From the NCBI GenBank assembly GCA_026709625.1, contig JAPOSR010000002.1, positions 26,838 through 90,837 on the forward strand: 64,000 nucleotides of DNA, written 5' to 3'. Origin of the DNA: Chloroflexota bacterium. GTDB lineage: Bacteria; Chloroflexota; Anaerolineae; Aggregatilineales; Phototrophicaceae. How positions within the stretch are numbered: the stretch's first letter is position 1; each line of letters begins with the position of its first letter. The notes under the pieces are model-generated. The model was not told where the DNA came from and did not search any database. It saw only the letters and a program-made list of their open reading frames with translations. The translations under genes were made by a program, and so were the position numbers. Below are positions 16,181 to 24,890 of this stretch, one piece after another.

Positions 16181-17421
16181 GCGAGCATCTGCGCGTAGAT
16201 GGCGCGCGCCTGTGGCAAAGCATCATGCAGATGGCGGAGATCGGCGCGACAGCCAACGGCGGCAGCCACCGCCTGACATTGAGCGACGAAGACAAAACCG
16301 CCCGCGACCTGTTCGCCAGTTGGTGCGCCGAGGCCGGCTTGGCGCTGCAAATTGATGAGCTGGGCGACATGTTCGCGCGGCGCAGCGGCAGCGATGAGGC
16401 GCAAGCCCCCGTCGCCATGGGCAGCCACCTGGACACGCAGCCTTTGGGTGGGCGCTTTGATGGCGTCTTTGGCGTGCTGGCCGGCCTGGAAGTCGTGCGC
16501 AGCCTGAACGACCGCGGCATCGCTACGGTCAAGCCGCTGGAAGTGGTCAACTGGACGAATGAAGAAGGCGCGCGCTTTGCCCCAGCTATGCTGGCCTCAG
16601 GCGTATATGGCGGCGTCTTTGATCTGCATTGGGCGCAATCGCGGCGGGCGGTTGATACGGGCGCGACGCTGTTGGACGAGCTTCGGCGCATCGGCTATGA
16701 GGGACCGCTGCCAGCGCGCGAACGCGAGTTCTCCGCATTCTTTGAATGCCACATCGAGCAAGGGCCTATCCTCGAATCGGCTGGCATCCCCGTGGGCGTG
16801 GTTGATGCCGCGCAAGGGTTTCGCTGGTATGACATCTCGCTGGACGGGTTTGCTTCGCACACTGGCTCGACGCCTATGGTTGGCCGGCGCAATGCCTTGC
16901 TGGGCATGGCGAGGGTAGCGCTGGCGGTGGACAAGATCGCGGGCGACCATGCCCCATTAGCGCGCGGCACGGTGGGCAGCCAAATACGCGTCGAGCCGGG
17001 CTCGCGCAATATCATCCCGAGCCGCGTCGACTTCACGGTCGATCTGCGTCATCCATCCGCGGCGGCGCTGGCGGCTATGGATGCGGAGCTGCGAGCAGCC
17101 TGTCGAGAAGCAGCGGCAAACTGCGGGCTGACGCTGTCTCTGGCGCAGATCTCGGATACGCAGCCGGTCGCATTCGATGCCGATTGCGTCGCGCAGCTCG
17201 AGTGGGCTTGCGAGCGACTGGGCATAGCGCACCAGCGCATCACATCGGGGGCTGGGCACGATGCCTGCTATGTCGCCAAACGCGCGCCCACGGCGATGCT
17301 CTTCGCGCCCTGCAAAGACGGCATAAGCCATCACGAATCGGAAAGCGCCGAGCCCGCCGACCTGGAAGCCGTCTGCAATGTGCTGCTGCATGCTGTGCTG
17401 GACCTGGCTGGCGTGGCCTAG
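16177..17421 (+). CDS. M20-family amidohydrolase (N-carbamoyl-L-amino acid hydrolase/allantoate type)
   Basis: A 414-residue zinc hydrolase. Metal motifs of the carbamoylase/allantoate amidohydrolase subgroup are visible: GSHLDTQPLGGRFDGVFGVL (His and Asp ligands), NWTNEEGARF (Glu pair), ECHIEQGPILE, and SGAGHDACYVAK near the C-terminus, with a dimerisation domain containing GSQIRVEPGSRNIIPSRVDF. Members hydrolyse N-carbamoyl amino acids, allantoate or ureidoglycolate. It is translationally coupled to the sulfatase. The exact substrate cannot be read from the sequence. Confidence 0.9.
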   Translation: MSEHLRVDGARLWQSIMQMAEIGATANGGSHRLTLSDEDKTARDLFASWCAEAGLALQIDELGDMFARRSGSDEAQAPVAMGSHLDTQPLGGRFDGVFGVLAGLEVVRSLNDRGIATVKPLEVVNWTNEEGARFAPAMLASGVYGGVFDLHWAQSRRAVDTGATLLDELRRIGYEGPLPAREREFSAFFECHIEQGPILESAGIPVGVVDAAQGFRWYDISLDGFASHTGSTPMVGRRNALLGMARVALAVDKIAGDHAPLARGTVGSQIRVEPGSRNIIPSRVDFTVDLRHPSAAALAAMDAELRAACREAAANCGLTLSLAQISDTQPVAFDADCVAQLEWACERLGIAHQRITSGAGHDACYVAKRAPTAMLFAPCKDGISHHESESAEPADLEAVCNVLLHAVLDLAGVA

Positions 17422-17493
17422 AGGCAACTCTTGCGCCCCTGTGAATAATCAGCGCCAAGACGCGCGGCGGCGACTCGTCCGCCCGAATGAAGC

Positions 17494-17659
17494 GGGAGAG
17501 TGGCTAGTTGCGTGAATATGGCAACCAAGCCCCCATCCCCCGGCCCTTGCCCCCAGAACGAGGGCAGGGGAGTTTTTCCTGCGCTTCCGCAGCATGGTAG
17601 CCCCCCTCATTTTTGGGGTGGGGGCAAAGCGGCGCGTATCCACAAAAATCACCACTCCC
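17494..17659 (+). repeat. Dispersed foldback element, copy R5 (complete)
   Basis: Starts GGGAGAGTGGCTAGTTGCG and ends CACAAAAATCACCACTCCC. GAAGCGG is found directly on both sides (17490-17496, overlapping the element start, and 17660-17666), compatible with a target duplication of 7-8 bp. It fills most of the gap between the amidase and the lipocalin-like gene; the remaining 70 bases hold a TATAGT box at 17701-17706 and a GAGGAGG ribosome site. Confidence 0.87.
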
Positions 17660-17736
17660 GAAGCGGCGCGGCCTCGCTATGGCAAGCAAACCCGCTATGC
17701 TATAGTTCGGTTTCGTTTGCGTTGAGGAGGTCTTTC

Positions 17737-18891
17737 ATGCGTTGGCGCGTTATCGTCCTCTTGCTATTGGCTGCGCTTGTCGTCATAGCCGGCATCAGCT
17801 TGATTGAACCGATGACCAGCGGCGCAGTGAGCGCGCGAACGCAGTTGGATGCGCCGCCAGCTGACACCAGCGGGTTCGCGCAAGCTATCGAACCTTGGGA
17901 CTGGCAATTTCCGCGAGACCATGGCGCGCACCCTGAGTTCCAAACTGAGTGGTGGTATTATACGGGCAACCTGGCCGACGCGGCCGGTAGACGATTTGGA
18001 TACCAGTTCACGATCTTTCGCCGGGCGCTTTCGCCGAGCCCCGCCGCAGCCAAATCAGAATTCCGCAGCAACCAGATCTATTTTGCGCATTTTACCGTGA
18101 GCGATATCGCTGGCGGAGCATTTCATCACGATGTGCGGTATGCGCGTGGCGCAGCCGACCTGGCCGGCGCGGCCATCCAACCGCGCTTTCATGTGTGGCT
18201 GGAAGATTGGAGCGTTCGCGCCGAAAATGACGACGCCACAGCCATGCGCATCCAAGCCGCCAGCGGCGATTTTGCTGTCGACCTGGCGCTGCGGCAGGTC
18301 AAAGCGCCGGCTCTGCAGGGCGACAAGGGACTCAGCCCCAAGAGCGCCGAGATCGGCAACGCCAGTTATTATTACAGCTTGAGCCGACTCGAGACGCGCG
18401 GGCAGATCACCCTGGGCGAGCGACGCTTCGCTGTCAGCGGGCACAGCTGGATGGACCACGAATTCAGCACATCGGCGCTGGGCGGAGATGCGCAGGGCTG
18501 GGACTGGTTTGGCTTGATATTTGATGATGGCAGCGAGTTGATGGTCGGGCAGATTCGCTTGACTGGCGGCGGCTTAGAAACCGCATTCGGCGGCTTGCTC
18601 ATTGATGCGGACGGCAGCACGCGCAAGCTCGAAGCCAGCGACATCGCCATCCGCGCGCTGGATGTCTGGCGCAGCCCCCACACCGATGTCGAATACCCGG
18701 CTGGCTGGGATATTGCTGTGACTGGCGATGATGGCTTTCGCCTCACAGTCGCGCCCCTGCTGGCCGACCAAGAATTGTATACCGGCGGCATCATCTATTG
18801 GGAAGGCGCGGTGGGCGTCAGCGGCGACAAGACGGGCTATGGCTATGCCGAGCTGACGGGCTATGCCGAGTCGATGCAGAATCGCTTTTGA
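17737..18891 (+). CDS. Exported lipocalin-like protein, AttH/CrtC-type hydratase fold
   Basis: A 384-residue protein with an N-terminal signal anchor (residues 5-25) and a two-domain lipocalin-like body. It has the family hallmarks HPEFQTEWWYYTGNL near residue 67, the FGYQFTIFRRAL strand, and GHSWMDHEFSTS around residue 235, which match AttH and the carotenoid 1,2-hydratase N-terminal domain. Members bind or hydrate hydrophobic ligands. The ATG at 17737 has a strong GAGGAGG site. A methyltransferase starts 4 nt after its stop. In the absence of other carotenoid genes a carotenoid role is not supported. Confidence 0.82.
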   Translation: MRWRVIVLLLLAALVVIAGISLIEPMTSGAVSARTQLDAPPADTSGFAQAIEPWDWQFPRDHGAHPEFQTEWWYYTGNLADAAGRRFGYQFTIFRRALSPSPAAAKSEFRSNQIYFAHFTVSDIAGGAFHHDVRYARGAADLAGAAIQPRFHVWLEDWSVRAENDDATAMRIQAASGDFAVDLALRQVKAPALQGDKGLSPKSAEIGNASYYYSLSRLETRGQITLGERRFAVSGHSWMDHEFSTSALGGDAQGWDWFGLIFDDGSELMVGQIRLTGGGLETAFGGLLIDADGSTRKLEASDIAIRALDVWRSPHTDVEYPAGWDIAVTGDDGFRLTVAPLLADQELYTGGIIYWEGAVGVSGDKTGYGYAELTGYAESMQNRF

Positions 18892-18895
18892 ACGC

Positions 18896-19690
18896 ATGAC
18901 ACAGTTGGACAGGCGCGCGCTCTATGACCAGGCAGCGGTTCGCTACGATCGCGCGCGGCCGGCCTATCCCAAAGCGCTCTTTGATGACATCCTGTCATTT
19001 GCGCAGCTGGACGAAAATGCGCGCATCCTGGAAGTTGGCTGTGGCAGCGGGCAAGCCACCTTGTCTTTGGCGCGACGTGGCTGGCAGATCGACTGCATCG
19101 AATTGAGTGCGCGGCTGGCAGAACTCGCTCGCGGCAAACTGGCGCGCTTTCCCCATGTGCGCATCATCAGTGGCGACTATGACGAGATGCCGTTGCCGGC
19201 GGCTGCCTATGACCTGCTCGTCGCGGCAACTGCCTTTCACTGGCTGGATCCCGCCACGCGCTTTCACAAGGCGCACAGCGCGCTCAAACCGGGCGGCTGC
19301 ATCGCCCTGTTTTGGCATCGTCCCGCGAGCAGCCAGCTAAGCCGCGACTGCATGGCGACTTTGCAGGGCGCCTATCGCGAACATGCGCCAGCTTTGGCCG
19401 CCAAGTGGCAGACTCCGCCCCCGCCCGACCAGATGCCCGATGAGTTCAGCGCGCCAATCACCGAAAGCGGCTGCTTTCAACCCGCCCATGTCAAGCGCTA
19501 TGCTTATAACCTCAGCTACAGCGCCGCTGCCTATATTGATTTGCTCGGCACCTTCTCCGATCATCTGGCGCTGCCGCCGGCCACGCGGAAAAACCTGCTG
19601 GCGGAAATAAAGAGGCTGATCAACGAAGCCTGCGGCGGCTGTGCTATCCGCGAGCAAGTGACCACGCTCTACCTGGCGTGCCGCCTTTGA
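18896..19690 (+). CDS. Class I SAM-dependent methyltransferase
   Basis: A 264-residue methyltransferase. Motif I is ILEVGCGSGQATLSLARRG (about residues 42-60), the acidic strand 2 end is CIELS, and motif II/III region is SGDYDEMPLPAAAYDLLVAA, followed by ALKPGGCIALFWH. The start region (YDQAAVRYDRARPAYP) is typical of small-molecule and quinone methyltransferases. It follows the lipocalin-like gene by only 4 nt, so the two probably work on the same hydrophobic compound. The acceptor is unknown. Confidence 0.86.
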   Translation: MTQLDRRALYDQAAVRYDRARPAYPKALFDDILSFAQLDENARILEVGCGSGQATLSLARRGWQIDCIELSARLAELARGKLARFPHVRIISGDYDEMPLPAAAYDLLVAATAFHWLDPATRFHKAHSALKPGGCIALFWHRPASSQLSRDCMATLQGAYREHAPALAAKWQTPPPPDQMPDEFSAPITESGCFQPAHVKRYAYNLSYSAAAYIDLLGTFSDHLALPPATRKNLLAEIKRLINEACGGCAIREQVTTLYLACRL

Positions 19691-19781
19691 AAAAATTGCG
19701 CCTGGCTGCCGAGCGGTGGCGGCTGTTCGCGTGTAGAGTCCTCGTTTACACTGTATCCTGCAAACACGAAAGGACATCGGC

Positions 19782-20756
19782 ATGATCCGCGCCTTAATCA
19801 CTGGCGGCGCCGGCTTCATCGGCAGCCACCTCGCCGAGCGCCTGCTGGGGCAGGGCTATCAGGTAACCATCATCGACAATTTGTCCACGGGCCGGCTGGA
19901 AAATATCCAGTTGCTGGAATCGCAAGCCAATTTTCGTTATGCGGTCGAAGATATCCGCAACATCCATGTCATTGACCGGCTGGTCAGCGAATGCGACATT
20001 ATCTTTCATCTGGCGGCGGTGGTGGGCGTGCGCAATATCGTCGACCGTCCCATCAATACCATTGAGGTCAATATCGGCGGCACCGAAGTCATCTTGCAGA
20101 CAGCGGCTCGCTATCGGCGGCGGCTGATGCTGGCGTCGACCTCCGAAGTCTATGGCAAAGGCGTCAATTTTCCGTTCCGCGAAGACGACGACACGCTCAG
20201 CGGCCCCACCCTGCGCAGTCGCTGGAGCTATGCCGCATCCAAAGCGATTGACGAATTTCTAGCATTTGCCTATCATGCCGAGGTCGGCTTGCCGGTTACG
20301 CTGTTTCGGCTCTTTAACACAGTCGGTCCACGCCAAGTCGGGCAATATGGCATGGTTGTGCCGCGTTTTGCGCGTTGGGCGCTGGCGAACCAGCCCATCC
20401 AGGTTTATGGCGATGGCAATCAGCAGCGCTGCTTCGGCAATGTCTATGATGTCGTCGCGGCGATCCAAGGCTTGGCAGAAACCGACAGCGCCATTGGCGA
20501 GCTCTACAACATCGGCAGCACCGAAGAAATCAGCATCTTGCAGTTGGCGCGACGCATCCGCGACCGAGCCGACAGCGCCTCAGCGATACAAATGGTGCCT
20601 TACGAACAAGCCTATAGCCAAGCGGGTTTTGAAGACTTTCGCAGGCGCGTGCCCAGCATCGACAAGATCCACAAGGCGATCGGCTGGCAGCCGACGACCC
20701 CGCTGGACGAGACGATCGACCAGATCATCGCCTACTTCCAACAGCAGATGCTTTGA
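19782..20756 (+). CDS. NAD-dependent nucleotide-sugar epimerase/dehydratase
   Basis: A 324-residue extended short-chain dehydrogenase. The NAD site is TGGAGFIGSHLAERLL (8-23), the acidic end of strand 2 is IIDNLSTG, the catalytic triad shows S-T at TSEVYG and YAASK (Tyr/Lys), and the C-terminal part fits UDP-glucose 4-epimerase or UDP-glucuronate decarboxylase. It has an AAAGGA ribosome site. The next gene, a glycosyltransferase, starts 31 nt downstream, so the pair likely makes and transfers a sugar for envelope polysaccharide. Confidence 0.87.
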   Translation: MIRALITGGAGFIGSHLAERLLGQGYQVTIIDNLSTGRLENIQLLESQANFRYAVEDIRNIHVIDRLVSECDIIFHLAAVVGVRNIVDRPINTIEVNIGGTEVILQTAARYRRRLMLASTSEVYGKGVNFPFREDDDTLSGPTLRSRWSYAASKAIDEFLAFAYHAEVGLPVTLFRLFNTVGPRQVGQYGMVVPRFARWALANQPIQVYGDGNQQRCFGNVYDVVAAIQGLAETDSAIGELYNIGSTEEISILQLARRIRDRADSASAIQMVPYEQAYSQAGFEDFRRRVPSIDKIHKAIGWQPTTPLDETIDQIIAYFQQQML

Positions 20757-20787
20757 CGCGGCGTAACCGGTTTCGTCGTGAACAGCC

Positions 20788-21921
20788 ATGCGCATCGCGA
20801 TTAACGGCTGGTTTTGGGACCAGCCAGCCACCGGCAGCGGTCAGTACCTGCGGCATCTGCTGGCGAGTCTGGGCAAGGTCGCGCCCGAACTGGACTTGGC
20901 GCTGGTGCTGCCGCCACACATCCAGCAGCCGGCGGATTTGCCAGGCGGCGCGCGGGCAGTCAACGCGGGCAGGTGGAGCGGCAAACCGGGCAAGGTGTTC
21001 TTTGAACAGCGCGCCTTCCCCCAAGCCGCTGGTCAGTTGAATGCCGATATCGCCCATGTGCCCTACTGGGGGACGCCACTGGCTTGCCCGGTCAAACTGG
21101 TGACGACTGTGCTGGATGTCATCCCGCTGCTCTACCCGGTCTATCAAAGCGGTTTTTTCACCAGTCTCTATACCTCGCTGGTCAGCTCGGCGGCGCGAGG
21201 CAGCAGTCGCCTCATCACCATCAGCGAGACCGCCAAGCTGGATATTGAAGAGCGGCTGGACCTGGCCGACGAGCAGATCGCCGTCACTTATCTTGCGCCG
21301 GACGAGCGATTTCATCCGCAGCTGGGCAGGGCGGGCGACGCAGCTGTGCGCGAAAAGTACGACCTGCCCGAACGGTTTGTGCTCTATCTGGGCGGCTTCG
21401 ACTGGCGCAAGCAAATCAATATGCTGCTGCTGGCGTATACCTATGTCGGCGAGGCCGACGGCGAGACATTTCCGTTGGTCATCGCCGGGCGCGAGCCAGC
21501 CTACGACAACCGCCTCTATCCCGACCTGCGCGAATACAGCCGCCGCCTGCAAATCGACGACTATGTGCGCTGGATCGGCTTTGTTGACGAAGCGGACAAG
21601 CCAGCGCTGTATCGGCTGGCTGATGTGTTTGCCTTTCCCAGCCTCTATGAGGGCTTTGGTTTGATGGCGCTGGAAGCTATGGCCTCGGGCACGCCAGTGG
21701 TCACTTCCAACGCCATCGTCTTTGAGGAGATACTGGAAGATGCCGCCTATATCGTAGATAATGCGCGGACAATGGCCGGCGCGATCATCGCCCTGCTCGT
21801 CCAGCAGCCGCTGCGCGATGCGATGATCAACCAGGGGCTGGCATTGGCCAGTCGCTATAGCTGGCGAAAGACGGCGCAAGAGACCCTCGCCGTTTATGAA
21901 CAGGTGATGCGCGGCAAATGA
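20788..21921 (+). CDS. Glycosyltransferase family 4
   Basis: A 377-residue GT-B fold enzyme. The N-terminal domain begins with MRIAINGWFWDQPATGSGQY and carries VPYWGTPLACPVKLVTTVLDVIP; the C-terminal nucleotide-sugar-binding domain contains FVLYLGGFDWRKQIN and the GT4 signature FPSLYEGFGLMALEAMASG with the E-X7-E pattern. It retains anomeric configuration when moving a sugar from a nucleotide donor. It forms a likely operon with the epimerase gene before it. Acceptor unknown, mannose/glucose transfer to polysaccharide is typical. Confidence 0.9.
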   Translation: MRIAINGWFWDQPATGSGQYLRHLLASLGKVAPELDLALVLPPHIQQPADLPGGARAVNAGRWSGKPGKVFFEQRAFPQAAGQLNADIAHVPYWGTPLACPVKLVTTVLDVIPLLYPVYQSGFFTSLYTSLVSSAARGSSRLITISETAKLDIEERLDLADEQIAVTYLAPDERFHPQLGRAGDAAVREKYDLPERFVLYLGGFDWRKQINMLLLAYTYVGEADGETFPLVIAGREPAYDNRLYPDLREYSRRLQIDDYVRWIGFVDEADKPALYRLADVFAFPSLYEGFGLMALEAMASGTPVVTSNAIVFEEILEDAAYIVDNARTMAGAIIALLVQQPLRDAMINQGLALASRYSWRKTAQETLAVYEQVMRGK

Positions 21922-21988
21922 CCGGCAGCCACATCAGACAGCCAACCGCTATGCGGGCAGGCTCTACCCCAACAACGAGACTCCGCGC

Positions 21989-22747
21989 ATGACCGCCGAC
22001 CGCCGCGAAATGAGCCTGCGTCAAAAGCTCGCCAGCCGAGAAGAGCCGCCGCCCTGGGGACTGCCGAGCGCTTTGCTGGCTTGGCTGGCTTTGTTTATGT
22101 GCCTGACCATCGTGGGACCAGCGCTGGCCTCTATGATGCTGGGCAGCGCAGAACCAAGTCCCGCATTGCTGATGCTCAGCTGGGCGCTGGGCATGGCGTT
22201 GTGCAGCGCTTTTGTGCTGGTAAGCCGCCGCAGCAGCTCCGCGAGCTGGCAGGCATTGAAACTGCGCCGCGGCAAGCAGCCTCTGACGCTGGCGCTGCTC
22301 TATGGAGTCGCCATAGGGCTGAGCTTGGATTTGGTCATCGGTTTGCTGGGCGGGCGCTTCTTGCCCATGCCGACGATTTTCGGCCTGCTCGATGCAGAAG
22401 CGGGGATAATCGCGCTGGGCGGTCTGCTGGCGGTCTTTGCCCAGCCAATCGCCGAATCGCTGGTGTTCCAGGCGGCGCTGCTGCCGGCGCTGCGGGCGCG
22501 GCTGGGCGCATGGGCGGGCATCATCATCACAAGCGCTTTGCTGACTCTGCTGCATCTGCTGGTATTCGTGACTGCGCTGGGCGACGCCTATCAAGTGCTC
22601 TGGCACGGCATCGTCTTGCCCGCTGTCTTGGCATTTGCGTTTTGTCTGCTGCGCGTGCTCGCCGATTCCAGCCTGGCGGTGATTCTGGGGCGGATGGGCG
22701 CTGGGCTGATATTCTTGCTGACGGCATTGACGTTGGGCAGCGCCTAG
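21989..22747 (+). CDS. CPBP-like intramembrane protease family protein (degenerate motif)
   Basis: A 252-residue protein with about eight spans. The segment FAQPIAESLVFQAALLPALR lies where CPBP (Abi) proteases have EEXXXR, but here only one glutamate remains, and TSALLTLLHLLVFV supplies the second-motif histidine. It may thus be inactive or a divergent member. Starts at 21989 or 22010 (MSLRQKL) are both possible; a GAGACT stretch is the only ribosome-site candidate. It follows the glycosyltransferase by 67 nt and ends convergently with metG. Confidence 0.55.
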   Translation: MTADRREMSLRQKLASREEPPPWGLPSALLAWLALFMCLTIVGPALASMMLGSAEPSPALLMLSWALGMALCSAFVLVSRRSSSASWQALKLRRGKQPLTLALLYGVAIGLSLDLVIGLLGGRFLPMPTIFGLLDAEAGIIALGGLLAVFAQPIAESLVFQAALLPALRARLGAWAGIIITSALLTLLHLLVFVTALGDAYQVLWHGIVLPAVLAFAFCLLRVLADSSLAVILGRMGAGLIFLLTALTLGSA

Positions 22748-22801
22748 GTGGATGGTCTGGCAAGCGAATGTAGCAGAGAGATACCGAGGCTGAGCGAGTC
22801 G

Positions 22802-24622
22802 TCAGTCTGCCTGCGCAATCTCCCGCTCCTGCCGCGCCTGGCCCAGATGCTGTCGCTCCTGCTCGACGATCTCCGCGTCCAGTTTGGTGAATAGCGGGCT
22901 GGGTTTGCGCAGCTTTTGCCCGGTTGGCAGTTCACTTGCCTCCCACTTGCCCATCGCCGCAGCGCCATCATAAATCAACGCCAGATGATCGCGCGTCGCT
23001 TCGCTGTAGCTCTCGATGCGCTGCTCGCCAAAGAGCTGTCCGTCATAGCCCAACATCTCGTGCGCCTGCTGCGAGCTGAACGGCGTGAACGGCGCAAAGA
23101 GCATCTTCAGGTTGTCGATGCAGCGCAGCGCTGTATACACCGAACGAGCCGCATCTGCCCGGTCATGCTTGATGGCCTTCCAGGGTGCGCGCTCGTTGAG
23201 CCAGCCATTGACAGCCCGCGCCAAGCCCAATGTCTCTTCCAGCGCTTCTTTCAGGCGCACATCGGCGATCAGCCCGCCGACCAAATCGAAGCCGGCTTCG
23301 CAGCGAGCGATGATGGCTTCATCCTCTGCCGCCAGGCTGTTAGGCGCTGGCACGACCCCGTCAAAGCGCTTCCATGCGAAGCCCAGCATGCGATTGACCA
23401 GGTTGCCCCAAGCCGCCAGCAGCTCGTTGTTGACGCGCGCCAGGAAACCCTCCCAGCTGAAGTCGCTGTCTTGCCTTTCGGGCAAGCTGCGGGCGACATA
23501 AAAGCGCACGGCATCGGCTTGGTAGCGCTCGAGCAGGTCGGGCAGCCACACCGCCCAGTTGCGCGAGGTCGAAAATTGCTGCCCCTCGATATTCATGAAT
23601 TCGTTGGCTGGCACATCATACGGCAGCTGCAATGAACTGTCGCTGTAGGTCGGATCATCATCGTTGTAGATGCCATCCATGCCCAGCAGCTCAGCCTGCC
23701 AGATGATGGTGTGAAAGGGGATGTTGTCTTTGCCGATGAAATTGTAGATCTTCGCTGCCGGATTGTACCACCACTTTTTCCAGGCGTCGGGCTGGCTCGT
23801 GTTCCGCGCCCACTCGATGCTGGCCGAGAGGTAGCCCATGACCGCGTCGAACCAGACATACAGGCGCTTGTCTTCCCAGCCATCCAGCGGCACGCGAACG
23901 CCCCAATCAATGTCGCGGGTGATGGGCCGGCCGCGCAGCCCGTCCTTGACAAAATTTTGGCTGAAGCGGCTGACGCTGGGACGCCAGTGGTGCGCATGCG
24001 TGGCGAGATAGTCGAGAATTTGCTCGGTGAACTGCGCCAGATCCAGAAAGTAGTGTTCCGATTCGCGGCGGATGAGCTTTTCATCGGGGTTGTTGCGGCT
24101 GCGCGGGTCAATCAGTTGCACCGCGTCCATCAGATTGCCGCAATGATCGCATTGGTCGCCGCGAGCCTGCGGATACTTGCAAATGTAGCAAGTGCCTTCG
24201 ACATAGCGGTCGGGCAAGAAGCGCTTTTCGCTCTTGCTGTAGAGCAGGGTCTGTTTTTCTTTGTATAGATAACCGCGCTCCAGCAGCGTCGTGAAGATGT
24301 CTTGCGCAATCTGATGATGATTCTCGGTATCAGTATGGGTGAACAGGTCATAGCTGATGCCGATTTTGCGCTGCGTCTGCAAATAACGCTTGTGATAATG
24401 CTCAAAGATGGCGCGCGCTGTTGTGCCGCGTTTTTCCGCTTCGACTGTGATCGGCGTGCCATGGCTGTCCGAGCCGCTGACCATCAGCACTTCATTGCCG
24501 TGCAGGCGATGATAGCGAGCGAAGATATCGGCGGGCAGATAACAGCCAGCCAGGTGGCCGATATGCAAGTCGCCATTGGCGTAGGGCCAAGCCACCGATA
24601 CATGAATGGTTTCTGTGGACAT
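22802..24622 (-). CDS. metG: Methionyl-tRNA synthetase
   Basis: A 606-residue class I aminoacyl-tRNA synthetase charging tRNA(Met). Visible are the HIGH motif (20-23), the zinc knuckle C145-X2-C148-X9-C158-X2-C161, the WFDAVMGYLSASIEW segment, FIGKDNIPFHTIIWQAEL, and the KMSKS-equivalent QQFSTSRNWAVW near 347-355. The anticodon-binding helical domain follows; the additional C-terminal tRNA-binding domain of longer bacterial enzymes is absent. An AGGAGA site precedes the ATG. The leader contains a Met-rich mini-ORF and a terminator (see 24659-24823), so expression is probably set by charged tRNA(Met). Confidence 0.95.
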   Translation of the reverse strand: MSTETIHVSVAWPYANGDLHIGHLAGCYLPADIFARYHRLHGNEVLMVSGSDSHGTPITVEAEKRGTTARAIFEHYHKRYLQTQRKIGISYDLFTHTDTENHHQIAQDIFTTLLERGYLYKEKQTLLYSKSEKRFLPDRYVEGTCYICKYPQARGDQCDHCGNLMDAVQLIDPRSRNNPDEKLIRRESEHYFLDLAQFTEQILDYLATHAHHWRPSVSRFSQNFVKDGLRGRPITRDIDWGVRVPLDGWEDKRLYVWFDAVMGYLSASIEWARNTSQPDAWKKWWYNPAAKIYNFIGKDNIPFHTIIWQAELLGMDGIYNDDDPTYSDSSLQLPYDVPANEFMNIEGQQFSTSRNWAVWLPDLLERYQADAVRFYVARSLPERQDSDFSWEGFLARVNNELLAAWGNLVNRMLGFAWKRFDGVVPAPNSLAAEDEAIIARCEAGFDLVGGLIADVRLKEALEETLGLARAVNGWLNERAPWKAIKHDRADAARSVYTALRCIDNLKMLFAPFTPFSSQQAHEMLGYDGQLFGEQRIESYSEATRDHLALIYDGAAAMGKWEASELPTGQKLRKPSPLFTKLDAEIVEQERQHLGQARQEREIAQAD

Positions 24623-24658
24623 GCTCGTTTCTCCTGCTCGGCGCTGATCTCCATATAC

Positions 24659-24685
24659 AAAAAACCGCCTGTCGGCGACAGACGG
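24659..24685 (-). terminator. Intrinsic terminator in the metG leader (attenuator)
   Basis: On the minus strand CCGTCTGTC, loop GCC, GACAGGCGG forms a 9-bp stem with one G-U pair, followed directly by six T. It lies 36 nt before the metG start and after the leader ORF. The left arm can also pair with GGCAGAT at 24733-24727 inside the end of the leader ORF, giving a competing antiterminator of 7 bp. Confidence 0.8.
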
Positions 24686-24721
24686 AGTAGCGAAATTGCT
24701 GCCAGTTGCCCGGCGCAGCCA

Positions 24722-24787
24722 TCAATATCTGCCTCTATGAGGGTTGGGCATCGACATCGTCATCGTATGTTCACCGCGTTTCAACAT
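24722..24787 (-). CDS. Met-rich leader peptide of metG (21 codons)
   Basis: The frame begins with ATG at 24787, exactly 6 nt after the TACACT -10 box, so the mRNA is probably leaderless. It encodes a 21-residue basic peptide with Met at positions 1, 9, 11 and 13 (HTMTMSMPNPHRGRY at the end). Slow decoding of the Met cluster would leave a ribosome just upstream of the AGA GGC AGA codons, freeing these bases to form the antiterminator; completion to the TGA would cover them and allow the terminator. This is the layout of classical amino-acid biosynthetic attenuators. Frame, Met cluster and hairpin are seen; the mechanism is inferred. Confidence 0.7.
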   Translation of the reverse strand: MLKRGEHTMTMSMPNPHRGRY

Positions 24788-24793
24788 GGCGCG

Positions 24794-24823
24794 AGTGTAT
24801 CACGGGCGGGGCGCAAGCGTCAA
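24794..24823 (-). promoter_or_regulatory. metG promoter
   Basis: TTGACG (24823-24818), an 18-nt spacer, and TACACT (24799-24794) on the minus strand. Transcription should start close to 24787, the first base of the leader ORF. The divergent gene at 24891 has its own TACAAT box at 24853-24858. Confidence 0.75.
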
Positions 24824-24890
24824 GCTGCCTGGTTATACAACCGCGCTTGCATTACAATCGCCGCTGATTGTTCATCTGGGGCACGATTAG

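Noticed and set aside
20725..21879. Minus-strand open frame opposite the glycosyltransferase
   Set aside because: Shadow of a well-supported GT4 gene; no ribosome site or motif.
24623..24793. T-box riboswitch before metG
   Set aside because: The leader is only about 165 nt from promoter to start, lacks the conserved AGGGTGGNACCGCG block, and instead contains a Met-rich frame.
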